A stretch of DNA of 60,165 nt, taken from contig JAUYMS010000007.1 of assembly GCA_030698625.1 (NCBI GenBank), positions 1 through 60,165 of the forward strand, written 5' to 3'. Below are positions 21,103 through 32,100 of the stretch, in pieces. Numbering within the stretch: the stretch's first letter is position 1; each line of letters opens with the position of its first letter. The notes beneath the pieces were generated by a model. It was given only the letters and a program-made list of their open reading frames with translations. It was not told the DNA's origin and did no database searches. The position numbers and the translations under genes were made by a program. The stretch is from Candidatus Omnitrophota bacterium (GTDB lineage: Bacteria; Omnitrophota; Omnitrophia; Omnitrophales; Aquincolibacteriaceae).

Positions 21103-21657
21103 CTAACCTTCCTTCCACTTAATGGAGCAGCCCATCGACGGCGTCTGCTCCGCGCCCGGCGCGCGGCCCGCCAAGAGCGCATCAAGAGCTTCACGCAAGT
21201 CCCGCTTTTTTACACTGCCGGGGTCCTTCCAGTTATCATCCAGCCGACCGTGATAAGCCAGCTTCCGATTCGCATCATAAACAAACAGATCAGGAGTGCA
21301 AACCGCACCATAAGCACGCGCCACATCCTGCACTTCATCCACAAGATAAGGAAATCCGTAAGACTTCTCTACCCACCGCTTTCGCAGGTTGTCAGGAGAA
21401 TCGTCCGGATAGTCAGTTGGGTCATTGGCGCATATCCCGACCAATTGCACGCCCTTACCGCTGTAGTCTCGCTGGAGTTCAATAAGTCTGTCCTCAATGG
21501 CCACCACATACGGGCAATGATTACAGATAAACATCACGACGAGCACTCGGCTGTCGCTGAATGAGGAAAGCGAATAATCGTTCCCGTCGACACCCCTCAA
21601 TTGAAAATCAGGAGCCGGCTGGCCCAGGGACCTCTTGTCGGAATGCAGTAGAACCAA
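21103..21657 (-). CDS. Thioredoxin-like (AhpC/TSA-Redoxin) family protein
   Basis: A 184-aa redoxin. LGQPAPDFQLRGVDG is the usual N-terminal strand, VVMFICNHCPYV holds the CxxC redox site (CNHC) at the start of the first helix, and YGAVCTPDLFVYD contains the cis-proline TP. These mark the cytoplasmic thioredoxin-fold family commonly annotated as thioredoxin family protein/alkyl hydroperoxide reductase. No signal peptide is present. It starts at a TTG at 21657 with AGGAG five nucleotides upstream, and that ribosome site overlaps the stop region of the response regulator gene, so the two are probably coupled. The physiological partner is unknown. Confidence 0.85.
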   Translation of the reverse strand: MVLLHSDKRSLGQPAPDFQLRGVDGNDYSLSSFSDSRVLVVMFICNHCPYVVAIEDRLIELQRDYSGKGVQLVGICANDPTDYPDDSPDNLRKRWVEKSYGFPYLVDEVQDVARAYGAVCTPDLFVYDANRKLAYHGRLDDNWKDPGSVKKRDLREALDALLAGRAPGAEQTPSMGCSIKWKEG

Positions 21658-21666
21658 AAGGACTCC

Positions 21667-22035
21667 TTAGGAATCGCTAAAAATGCGGTCTAAAAAATCG
21701 CGCTCGAAAGCGGCGAGAAATATGGGCTTAGTCACGTAATCATAAGCCCCGGCGAGTATGGCTTCTTTGGCAAGTTTTTCGTCATCAATACCGGTAGTCA
21801 GGATGACTATCGTCTCGGGGACCGCTGCTTTAATCGCCTTCAGCACATCCAAGCCGTCCATATCGGGAAGTCTGACATCAAGGAGCACAAGATTCGGCTT
21901 GTTGTCTTTGACCACCTTGAGACCTTCAGCGCCGGTGGCGGCTGGAATCATCTTAAAACCAATGCTCCCTAGATAATCACCCATGACCTCTAAAAGGTCC
22001 GGCTCATCATCAACGACAACTATCGTACCACGCAT
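21667..22035 (-). CDS. Stand-alone response regulator receiver (CheY-like)
   Basis: A 122-aa protein consisting of a single receiver domain. The acidic pair is in VVVDDEPD, the phospho-acceptor Asp in LLDVRLPDMDG, the conserved Thr in ILTTG and the Lys in VTKP, so all catalytic residues are present. There is no output domain. AGGAGG lies 4 nt before the ATG. Such orphan receivers act through protein partners. The only ATPase-like sensor modules in this window are inside giant 2, but a link to them is speculation. A 14-bp tandem duplication lies in its leader. Confidence 0.92.
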   Translation of the reverse strand: MRGTIVVVDDEPDLLEVMGDYLGSIGFKMIPAATGAEGLKVVKDNKPNLVLLDVRLPDMDGLDVLKAIKAAVPETIVILTTGIDDEKLAKEAILAGAYDYVTKPIFLAAFERDFLDRIFSDS

Positions 22036-22056
22036 GATTCCTCCTGGGTGACTTCA

Positions 22057-22084
22057 CCGATTTTACGTTGCCGATTTTACGTTG
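22057..22084 (-). repeat. 14-bp perfect tandem duplication in the receiver gene leader
   Basis: CAACGTAAAATCGG (minus strand) occurs twice in direct tandem, between the KTSC stop codon and the ribosome site of the receiver gene. It may be a simple slippage duplication or a paired binding site. Confidence 0.8.
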
Positions 22085-22108
22085 ATTTGAGATACCGTGC
22101 AAGAAGGA

Positions 22109-22321
22109 TTAGCGAACCTTGCGGTAGGAGTAACTGCCTTTGATACGACTCTCAAAAAACCTGCCGTGGGAGGGGGCACTAAGGAAGTTATTGTAAACAT
22201 GCTCGGGGACATGATCATAGTGGTAAACGCTCCCGGCGATAAACTCGACTCGCAGCATATTGTCTTTATGCTCATAGCCGATCCATTCAATCTCCGAAGA
22301 AATTACCATCTGATTGATCAC
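22109..22321 (-). CDS. KTSC domain protein
   Basis: A 70-aa protein. SEIEWIGYEHKDNMLRVEF, GSVYHYDHVPEHVYNNFL, SAPSHGRFFESRIKGSYSYRKV match the small KTSC family (conserved K/T-S-C related pattern, G-x-x-Y-x-Y-x-x-V-P, SxGxxFxxxIKxxY). The GTG at 22321 is preferred because GGAGGT lies 5 nt upstream; a longer TTG reading would start inside that site. KTSC proteins are stand-alone or fused to nucleic-acid-related domains, and their function is poorly known. Confidence 0.85.
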   Translation of the reverse strand: MINQMVISSEIEWIGYEHKDNMLRVEFIAGSVYHYDHVPEHVYNNFLSAPSHGRFFESRIKGSYSYRKVR

Positions 22322-22379
22322 GCTTGACCTCCGATTCAATAATTATCGGTCAGCCACAGGCAAAACTTGAACCATCGCC

Positions 22380-23120
22380 CTATAAGCGGACCAGCCAGCA
22401 AAGCAGGCCGGAGACGAGCCGGGCATATCCTTTACCCACTTCAATGGCGACACTCTTTGAGACTTTATAGACCCGGCTCTCGCCGCCCCAATCAACCAGT
22501 CCGCCGCACCAATGAGGGGCAAAATCAGTCGTGAAAGCCGCGATTCTCTTGGCAGGTGCGCCGTCGACAACAAGCAGCGGACATTCCACAGGGTCCAGCG
22601 TGAGGCGACTGCCAACACTCACAATCTCTCGGGCGGTAAGCAAAATTCGTCCGCTTTTTTTGACAGAGACATCATTCAGTCCGCAAATCGCCGGAGGGTT
22701 TTTAAACGACAATTCGCGCAAGCACGGGTGCTTATCTTTGGCCATAATATGAGCGCCGCCGGGAAAGTTAACTCGATCATCGCCGGTTCTGCAGCGCACG
22801 GGTAGAAGTTTCTCAATACCCGAATCCCGCCAACCTCCGAAAGGCCCCGAAAAGGATCCCCACCCGCCGACCATCATAAAGCCGGTGCCGGCGCGTACCT
22901 GTTCAATGATTGCTTTCTCGGAAGCTGCGGGCAATTGTGTCTTGGAATAGTCGCTCAGTATTATGGCATCGAACTTGCGCTTCAACATTCGGGGGGGGAT
23001 TTTTTTTGCGGGCGGTACGTGAACACACTCCACCGGCAATGATTTTATGATTCCCAGGAGATAGCGTGCGGGCCCATCGACGGTGCTGTCCCCTGCATAT
23101 AAGATACGTCTCTTCGGCAT
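22380..23120 (-). CDS. GATase1-like (PF07090-type) protein
   Basis: A 246-aa cytoplasmic protein of the class I glutamine amidotransferase fold. KRRILYAGDST starts the fold, FDAIILSDYSK is the second strand, and GFMMVGGWGSFSGPFGGWRDSGIEKLLPV is the family hallmark, cited here by its core GGWGSFSG. Near the C-terminus, VDGAPAKRIAAFTTDFAPHW carries the conserved His. A nucleophilic Cys in the usual elbow is not evident (MVGGWGS), so classical glutaminase activity is unlikely. It follows giant 2 by 27 nt, but an extended -10 ends 9 nt before its ATG and no ribosome site is seen, suggesting its own leaderless message. Confidence 0.8.
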   Translation of the reverse strand: MPKRRILYAGDSTVDGPARYLLGIIKSLPVECVHVPPAKKIPPRMLKRKFDAIILSDYSKTQLPAASEKAIIEQVRAGTGFMMVGGWGSFSGPFGGWRDSGIEKLLPVRCRTGDDRVNFPGGAHIMAKDKHPCLRELSFKNPPAICGLNDVSVKKSGRILLTAREIVSVGSRLTLDPVECPLLVVDGAPAKRIAAFTTDFAPHWCGGLVDWGGESRVYKVSKSVAIEVGKGYARLVSGLLCWLVRL

Positions 23121-23129
23121 AGGAGCGGC

Positions 23130-23138
23130 ATTATACCA
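23130..23138 (-). promoter_or_regulatory. Extended -10 promoter, probably leaderless
   Basis: TGGTATAAT (minus strand) is a perfect extended -10 element. Only GCCGCTCCT separates it from the ATG at 23120, so transcription would start at or next to the start codon. No Shine-Dalgarno sequence is present, consistent with a leaderless mRNA. Confidence 0.55.
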
Positions 23139-23147
23139 TGCGATGAA

Positions 23148-26100
23148 TTATGCGGCTGCTGAGAAAGCCTCTCTGGCGGCTTCGGCGATTTCGATGATGC
23201 GGCTGATAGATTCCGCCGTGACTTGATAGATGCCCGATTCGTTCTCGTTAACGGCCAATTCCCGGAGATAATCAATGCGTTTCTCCGGAGCCACTGAGGC
23301 AATGGCCCGAAAAACAGCCGACACCTGCCTGTAGTTCTTGATGAGCTCTGCGCGGATCTCCGCAGGAAGAATCCCCGGCCGAGCTTCCCGAACAAGGGTC
23401 TTGCCTTGAATCAACAATGTAAAAAAGAGATCGGGATTCCCGCCGCGTGAAACGAGTGCCGCTTCCAGGTCGTCGTAGTACACTGGCCGCTCGACATCCG
23501 CAGAATTGTAGGTTGTCCCCGTAAAGATAAGGTCGTTGACGAAGCGTACCGGCACGAGCCGCTGCAAACGGCTCTTCCGCAGACCTATGTCAGCATCATT
23601 TGCATCATAAGCCCCCACGACAGCATTATCTCCCGTAAACAGAAAATCGATGAGCGCTTCGGCATCTGAAGTTGCGTCTGGGAGATCCGCGAGATGGAGG
23701 CCCTGAGAGACTCCTCCCTCCAGCCGTCTGGTTTTCTGAGTCTTGCGGCGCTTCTCAATTTCAGCCAGAAAGGCTTCGGGGTGCCGGATAATAAACTGCG
23801 CCAATTCTGGGGAAATAACCGAAACGTCCGAAGCAAAGGCGGGCGTACTCAATAGCACGTCCGGTTGCTGGATCAGTTCTTCGGTCAACCGCGCCGCAAC
23901 GGCGCGAATCACGGTTATGAGCTCCGCACGGTCCGGCGCAGAACTGAGGAGATTCTTCAGCGCAGACAATCCCGTACCGGGCAAAGCTTCACCGCGTAAA
24001 ACCCCCGGCAGCAACAGCCTCAGAATCCCCTCGACAGTCCCCTCGATGACAACGCCTTCGACAGATCGGAGCTCCGAGCGCTCTATTTCAGGCTCGTTAA
24101 GTCCGTCAAAGAAATTCTCAAATGTCCCGACAGCCGATTGCAATAGCGGCGTCCGCTCCGACGGCTCAAGGCTATCAAACCAACGGCGTAATGCCAGCAT
24201 GACCCGGAACAAGGGGATCTCGTATTCCGTTCCGAGATCCGCATCCTCAAGGATAAAACTTGTAGTCGGCTCCACGCTTCTCGATTGTGCGATAGGACGA
24301 TTTTCTGCGTAGATGTCCGCGGTAATTTCTTCTGAGGCACCGGGTTCCACGATAATAGCGTAGCGGACATCTTCGGCTTCATCCGGATCCTCGTGGTGAG
24401 GAAAGATAATGTGAAGTCGATTGACTGCATCAGACACCTCAAAACGAAGGGTCACTTCACGCCCTTCCTTCGTACCGAGGGTAATCGTATCAGTCCCGGG
24501 CTCGCGGATTTGATGCGCTTCACGAAGGATGTCTTGAACGGCCGGGAGGCGCCAATCTTTATCGTGCTCGCCGGTGAGCTTATCAACGGCCTGAATCACA
24601 CTCTCGATCTGCTGCAGGCCCTCCGCCTCCAGATTCTGCAGTGAGGTTCTTTCGACGTCAATGATACTCAGCGGGCCCCCGCCAACCGGCCGAATTCCAG
24701 TCATATCATAGACCGTCGTTTCGCCGCTATCCAAGTTCATGGCGATCTGTCGCATGAGCACGCCGTCGATTTCCCCTTTACTGGAAATGGACTTTTCAGG
24801 AAAAACAATTCTCGCGAAATCACTTCCGGAATCTGGATCCCGCTCCAAGACCAGTTGAACCTGAGTGACAGGACTCAACAGATAAGTCACATCCCGCAAC
24901 TTCTCCTCGACGATCTTCAGCGGAACTTCAAGGACAGCGATCTTCCCCACTTGCCGTCCACTATCATCGAGCACACTTTCGAGTACGGGGCGGCTTCCGA
25001 TGCTGCTGTTTTCGATGAGCTCGAAACCCCTTCCATTCAGTCCTAACAGCGCCGCGCGGATCGCATCGGTCCATTCCGCCGGAATCGCTTCATCGGACGC
25101 TGTGTCTGCTACAGTAAGTCGAATTATCCTCTGCTCAAGATCGACACTCCAAGCCACATGAACGGGCTGCGTGAGGTCCATGCGATTGCCGTGCACGACG
25201 GCGTTCTTGACCAGTTCAACAACCGCCAAATGAAAATCACTTTCTCTCAATGAATTTTCCGGCACAAAAGCCCGAATGCGCGTTGCGAGAAAGAGGCCAA
25301 AAGTGCTGATAGCCCGCACCAGTTCTTCCAGGGAATCCTGATTCACGCCCTCGCGCACATGCGAGTCTAAACCCCGCAACGTCACCATGCCGGATACCGT
25401 ATTGTTCCAACCATAGTCAATCTGCGGCCGCGTCGCCTCTGATAAGTCGGCCGCGGCCGTCTCCCCGACTCCGACATCTTCCATGACAAGAGCCATAAGT
25501 GCCGTTTCGCGCGTCAGCACGGGAAAGAGCGCCCTGAATTCTTCGACACCGGTCGCGAGCCCCTTCTGAATCACCTGCTCACGCGCCTTAAAGTTCCGCC
25601 CCAATTCCAGATAACGGTGGTAAATGAGTAATTCGCCGTTGACCGGATCGGCCGTTGCCCTTTCATAAAATTCAGGGTCATGCTTCTTGAAGAATTGATA
25701 GATCAACGGTCGTGACACCCCTGCATGGGCCCCTCGCAATTGCCGCTGGAGATCACCTAACTTCCGGCTGATCGTCTGCCAGCGCGCCTCGTCGCGAATG
25801 GCATAGGGATTCTCCGTCTGGGGTCGATCGGCAATCAACTCAGGCTGTTCAAAGAATCCGATCAAGAGCTCGGGACGTGTTGTGTCTTCGGTAAAAGCGG
25901 GAACAAGCTCTATTCCCTCCGCCCGTAGATTGGATCGCTCCTCATTAACGAGACCGACGAACCAACTGTCAATTTTCTTCCGTACTTGCTTAACCCGGTC
26001 GCCGTCAATCTTACCGTCCTTTAAAACCGGTTTGTTTCCGAGCCCCAGCAATACCCCGTCGGGCGGGGTTGAAAAAACATAGGGCGGATAAAGGTCTGCC

Positions 26101-29100
26101 GTCCTTGCTGTGAGCACCGCTCGCACATACTTACGCATCTGCTCTTCCCAGGACTTGACCAACGGGCCGATGCCGCGGTTTCCGGTTATGCTCTTAAACT
26201 CCGCGAGTAACGTTTTGTCCGTAAAAAGGTCGCGGATGAGTGCGTCCGGGACACTGCCGGAAACCTCTTCGGAGCGGGTTTTAATCGAAAGAGTCTCAAC
26301 ATCAAAGCGTTTATCCCCGTCTTGCCGTTGGCGATCAAGAACAGACGCAAAGTACAAGCCCCACAAAAGACCTTTGTCTTTTTTGATATTAGAAGCGCTC
26401 AGCGTATCGTCAAGGCCGATTGTCGCCTTAAACTCTTCTATACTCGCGATCAACCTGCCGTCGCTATTCGGTGAGAAATAGAGTTCGATCAAGTTCAGAA
26501 GCAGCCGCGGCGAGCGGAACGAAAAGGCGAACGGCGACTTTTCGAATTGGTTCAGCAGAAAGTCTTGAATGAGCGAGCTCTCACTTTCAGTCAGCCCGAG
26601 CTCCTTGACGATGCGCTCAAACCAAGGATAGATGTCATGCCGCTCAAAGCTGGCCGAGCGTAATTCGGAGCGATTGCCGATACCGAGTAGGTCTTTTGCC
26701 CCGACGCGGAACTCCCAGATCCCGCCCTGGGGCGACTCCGGCTCATAGGTACTTCGTTCCAAGACACCCGTATGAATCTTGCCTGAAAAATGGCTAAGGC
26801 CTCTAAGCTGACGTCTAAACAGCTCCTCTAGGTCTAAACCGCGACCCGCGCCGCCGATCCGGAATATGCCTTGAACGCGTTTCTCACGTTTTTGCTCGCT
26901 TGATTCCGCGATTGTCGGACCGATTCCGTTGTCAACAACATGAATCACCACATCCGCTTCACCATCGGGAGGCTGTTCGGTAAATACGTGAACGTCCACC
27001 ACCAAATTCTCAGCGAAGACGGCATGTGCGCTATCGCCGAAGTCTTCACGCGTGCGCACGTCATAAAGTTGCAAATAAGAATCAATCGCATTCTCAAGAA
27101 TCTCGGGCAGCAGCAGCTTGAACAGTTTCTTGAGATTGATTTCATCTAGACGCGTGTCCTTTTCCGTGCCGGTAGCCCCCACAGCGGCAGTCAATAGCCC
27201 TCGCGCGACACTTTCGACATGACGTGCCATATCATAATCTTGCGCCAGACGCTCCTCGATTTCCTGGCGTAAGGCTTTGTTGCGAATACCTGGTTCCTTA
27301 AGAAGGGCTCTCAACTGCTCCGCTGAGAATACCAGATGAACAACCTTATCTTCGTCGGAGTGATGACTTTTGGATCGGAGCTCCGAGCGGTCGGCGGCCA
27401 CGTTTACCACTAACGCCTCGGGGACATCCCCGGGATAATCGGTCTCATAAATCATACCGCCCGAAGGCGGGTATTCCACCGGCCGGTAGCCCAGGAATAA
27501 AACAGAGTGCTCATTATCACGGGGCTTACGCACCTCGAGCATATCGGGCAGGGTCGTCACACCGCTATAGTCGTCAAAATCGCTATCACTCGTCGACAAA
27601 ATCTTGTAGCGGGCGCCGGATTCTACAAGCGCTATCGGGTATCCCTGTCCTTCCGCCGTGTTGATGAGGTCTGAGAGTTGCATGGATTCGGGTGCCTGCC
27701 CTTGAACACGACGGACAGGATAGGAGGCATCGCCAAAATTGACTCGAGTCGTACCTCCCGGTGCCGCAACCCGGTATATTTCCTCAATCCCTCGTAGCGG
27801 ATCACCGACATAACGCATCGATTCTACCGACATGATATAGTGGAAGCGGTTAGTCCAAGCCTCGGGCAGATCCTCGACCGACACCGGTTCCTTACGAATG
27901 ACTCCGGCCTGCACAAGCTCGTCGTTTATCAGGCTCCCCAACAAAACACCGTCACCCGATCTTTTATCCGTGTAGAACGGACGGTCCACGATGTCCACAT
28001 TGGCAAAGGAATATCGCCCCTTAAGGTGTTCCGCTAATTGCCGTGCCAGGTTCTGCTCTTCGGCATGATCACCGTCCGCACGGTAAGCCCACGACGCGCC
28101 GATGAGCGGCTTCGTCACATCGGGGATTTCAGCCAAGCCGATCGTCAGCGCAAGGCCGAAGAGGCCATAGCCGCGTCCTCCGCCGATGTCCAATACCTCG
28201 TAGGGTTCGCCCTCCGCCAGGGCGCCGCTGTCAATCAGGCGCGTACGCGCTGCCATAACTTGCTCATAAAGACTCCGGCCTATGCTCAATTCCCCTTCAT
28301 AGGTCTGATCCGCATGATCCTCAAACAGCGCGTGAAAGTTGAAGGGCAACAGCCCCGTTTTCTCCAATAGCTCCCGCGGGGGTCTCACCGTACGGTAAGT
28401 AATATTGCTCTGAGCCCAACCGCTTGTGGAATAGCTCTCCTGCCGCGCCTTTTGTAATGCGCTCCTCGCGGCATCCTCTTTTCTTTTCGCGTAAATGTCC
28501 TGTAAACGACGGTCTTCCTCCGGCGATGTCCGCAATTCGGATCGTTTAGGCACCCTTATCTCAAGTACCAAACCACGACCGACTCCCTCTTCACGCACGG
28601 CATGAGCGACTTCTTCGGACCCCACCACGATGCGCGTGTGCCCGTCCCGGACCGCAAGGTCTATAATCTCAGAAGCAGGCAGTTCGTCACCTTCGCTCAC
28701 ATCCAGTTCAGAACCCAGCGCCACGAACATCTGCCGCACTTTTTCGACTAAATTCATATTCCATTCACCGATCCCCTCCGGGTTCGCAAGGGTGTCAGCA
28801 ATCGCCGTTTCCTCAGCTCGAAAGAATTCGTGAACATTTGCACTTTCCGGCAATTTGCTATGCTGTAAGATGAAATTGGCTCGATCTACTTTGCGATAAT
28901 TTAGCGACGGGCGGAATGACTTGTCTCCATCTTCCCAAGCTTCAGCCGGAACCTCGACAAAAACCTGGTCAGCCCAGGGTGGCCGTTCATCGGCAGGCAA
29001 ATCCTGCAATCCAAAACCATGCTGCCGGACGAATCCGCGGTAAGGGAAGATGAGCGGCAATTCTCCGGCATGCTTGCGCATCCGCAACTGGTCCGGCATC

Positions 29101-32100
29101 CTTCCGTAAGTGCCGTCATCATCTTCGGAAAATGAATACCCGTTGGCCCCTGTCGCCCACGGCCTTCGCCCAACACCGCTGTAAACGCTGCCCCCGGACT
29201 TCATATTGAGATCATGACCCCGCGCAATAAGCGCTTCTCGGAGGTGCACATCAACGGCGAACGTCCGTCCATCCGCTTCGCGGTCAAGACTAAATTCAAA
29301 ACCGGGCCCAAAATCGACTTCGGTCTCACCTCCGACAGCCAAGACGCGATGCATTTCCTCGATCACCCTAAGATTATCCCCCGCATATCGCAGGGCTTGC
29401 GCCGACGTCACATAGTGCATGGTATTCGACCAGGCGTTAGGCAGGTTCTGCGCCGGCGCCACTTGAATATCGATAACTTTTTCGTTTCGGAAAGCTTGAT
29501 TTAGGACTTGGCTCAAACGATCTGCCGAACTGCCCCCATACCGGCTCGCCTGATCAAAATCACGTATTTCCAGATCGGCCCCATAGAACCTGTACCTCTC
29601 GCCGAGCGTTCGGGCCAGGAGAATAAGGTCTTGGTCATCGGATTGCAGTTCATCACCTTTGCCCACAACCTTTGCCACAAGATCCGGAAACTCCTCCCTC
29701 GCAATCACAAACGCAAGAAGAAACAACGCGTAACCTCCACCCGAGCCAATGTCGAGTACGCCGAAAGGTTTATCCTGATCGAGCAGCTTCTGCGCCACAA
29801 GCTCCGTTCTTTTTCCCTGAATAATTTCGTATAAGGGCCGGTTGAGATGGATTTCATGCTCGTAGGTACCGTCCGTGCGCAAATCGAATGGAAGCCGCTT
29901 GTCCTCCGGAAGCCTGATGCCGCGCCTGTCACGGCGTGAATAACTCTCTCCTTCTCTGCGATCAATGTGGCTGCCTGTGCTTACCTCATGGTAGAGCCTT
30001 CGATCCGCATCCCGCTCTTTCTCAGCCAGATACCACTCTGAAGCAAGTGCCGCAAGCTCTTCCGTACGAAGCTCAGAACGGACAATGTCTTTGCCTTTGT
30101 CAGGTAAAAGATGCCGAATCGTGTTTATGCCTTCGTCGGGACGCTGTTCACGAAGAGGCAGGAATCTGAGTGTGCGCAAATTCACGTCCGCTATCTCTAC
30201 ACGCAGACCCCGGTCACGCAAAAAGCTGGCCATCGAAGCCAAAACTTCAGCATCAACTTGTCTCTCCAGAAAGGCCGCGGGGAATTCTATACCCCGCAGA
30301 TAGCTCAACATCTGCCACAACTCGACATGCCCCGCCATAACCGGTATGTCTGCAATGTCATTATCCGACACCCCGACATTCAGTTCTTCGAGACGGAGCC
30401 GTCCCGCGCGCTTTCTGAAGACAGCGAAGGACGTTGATTCTCCCCCGATCAGCCCGGAGCTTGCGACGAGCAGAATTTGTCCGTCACTCATACGGCGAGA
30501 AAAATTTTCCAAAACAGCTTCCTGGGAACCCTCGTAATAGATCAACACATTGCTGAGAATCGAAATGTCGGGAAATGACGGCAACCCGGCCGAATCGTCG
30601 AGACTGTCAAGCTCGAGGATACTCCCTTCCAAGAACGCAATCTTAGGCCGTGACTCCTGCTCATAGGGCGCGTAGGGCCGTGTATCCGCCCTGAGCGAGG
30701 TCCCGCGCGAGCGTGCGCGCGGGTCCCTGTAAATCTGCTCGCTGCCCCCTTCTTGCGCCGAAACAATCAGTCCGTCGCGCATCAACAATGTCGGGCCAAA
30801 GGGGTCACGCGCCACGGCATCAACGAGGTAAGGCTCTATTCCATACGCCACCGTCTCAACCCCGTAGCGCTCACTCCAGGCATCCTGCAACTCTAACGCC
30901 AGCCTGTGAAATGCATCCGGCGGATACCCGGGGCCAAAATCGCCGACAAGCAGCGAGGACCGCTCCGGTGAAGCTTCAGCCAGCCCCAGAAGGTCATCGC
31001 CATAGCGCCGCAGCCATTCTATGAGAAGTTCGTATCGATCGGGCTGCGTCATATATGCCGTCAACTGTCGTTCTTTCCACGCACTAAACTTATAGTAGCC
31101 GGATGCCCGCTCCAGAAAAACCAGTGCCAGCCTATCGAGCACAGCACCGTCCGTTTGTGGCGGGAAAGAATCAAAAAATCTAAGGAGCGTATCCACAATA
31201 TCGTTACCCGGAGTTTTGGACTTTAACTGACCTAGAACTTCATGCACCGACGAACCCGGTTCCTGCGGCACAGCCCGGCGGATTTCTTCAAGATCACGTT
31301 CCCTCTCTTCCAGAAGCCGCTTGATCTCTACGGCATTTCGCGTGACTTGGCTAAAGTCGGTAAGGCCTATCGAGCCTTCCGCGACACCAATAGTTTTCGG
31401 ACCCCTTACTATATATCGGGTAAAGATATCAATACCGCGATCTGCATCAAAAATACCGTCGAGTTTGCTCCAAAGAGCCGTTTGGTACTGCAGGGTCCTC
31501 AAAATTAAATCTTGCGCCACATGCTCTTCTCCGCGGTCAACGGCGAGTCGAATTCGTTCGAGTAGACTTTGCCCTTCAGGAATCAACTCCTGCGCAACCC
31601 AAACGGGCTGCTCGGCCGCAGTGAATTCCTCTTCGGCTGAAATCACAAGGGCCTGCGGATCCCGTTTACCGAGAATGCGCAGACGAAACGGCAGCAAATG
31701 GTTATTGCGCCTATAAAATCTTTCCGCTGCCAGATAACTCACAGCTAAGGCATCATCTTTAAGCAAGTGAAGAACCGTGCCATTGTTACGGCTTACCAAA
31801 ACTAGCTCCGCGTCGGAAGCTGACAACATCTCATAAGGCAGCGATTCAGCTATACGGACTGCCTCGGTAAGCGGAAGCTCCGGGTCAAACACCGAGCGCA
31901 ACTCCGAGCGCGCATATTCGTCCGCGGGGAAGTACCAGTTCGCGACCCCTCTGAGCTTTCCGGCGGCAATTTCGTAATCAATAAGGACCGTTTCAAACTC
32001 CCGGGCCAGCGCTTCGCGCCCGAACTCAAGGTTTTGTTCGGATGCCTCCTCAGCCTCTTCGGCAATGGCTGCGGAGCGCTCCTCAACAAAGGCCAGACTC

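Noticed and set aside
21095-21194. Extended N-terminus of the NSS transporter (33 further Arg-rich residues)
   Set aside because: It would overlap the redoxin gene by about 90 bp, has no ribosome site, and NSS proteins normally begin shortly before the WGT signature.
15869-27389. RSELR sites as a DNA element (the sequence CGCTCGGAGCTCCGAGCG would be a palindrome)
   Set aside because: Only a few copies are near-palindromic in DNA. Others use quite different codons, so conservation is at the protein level.
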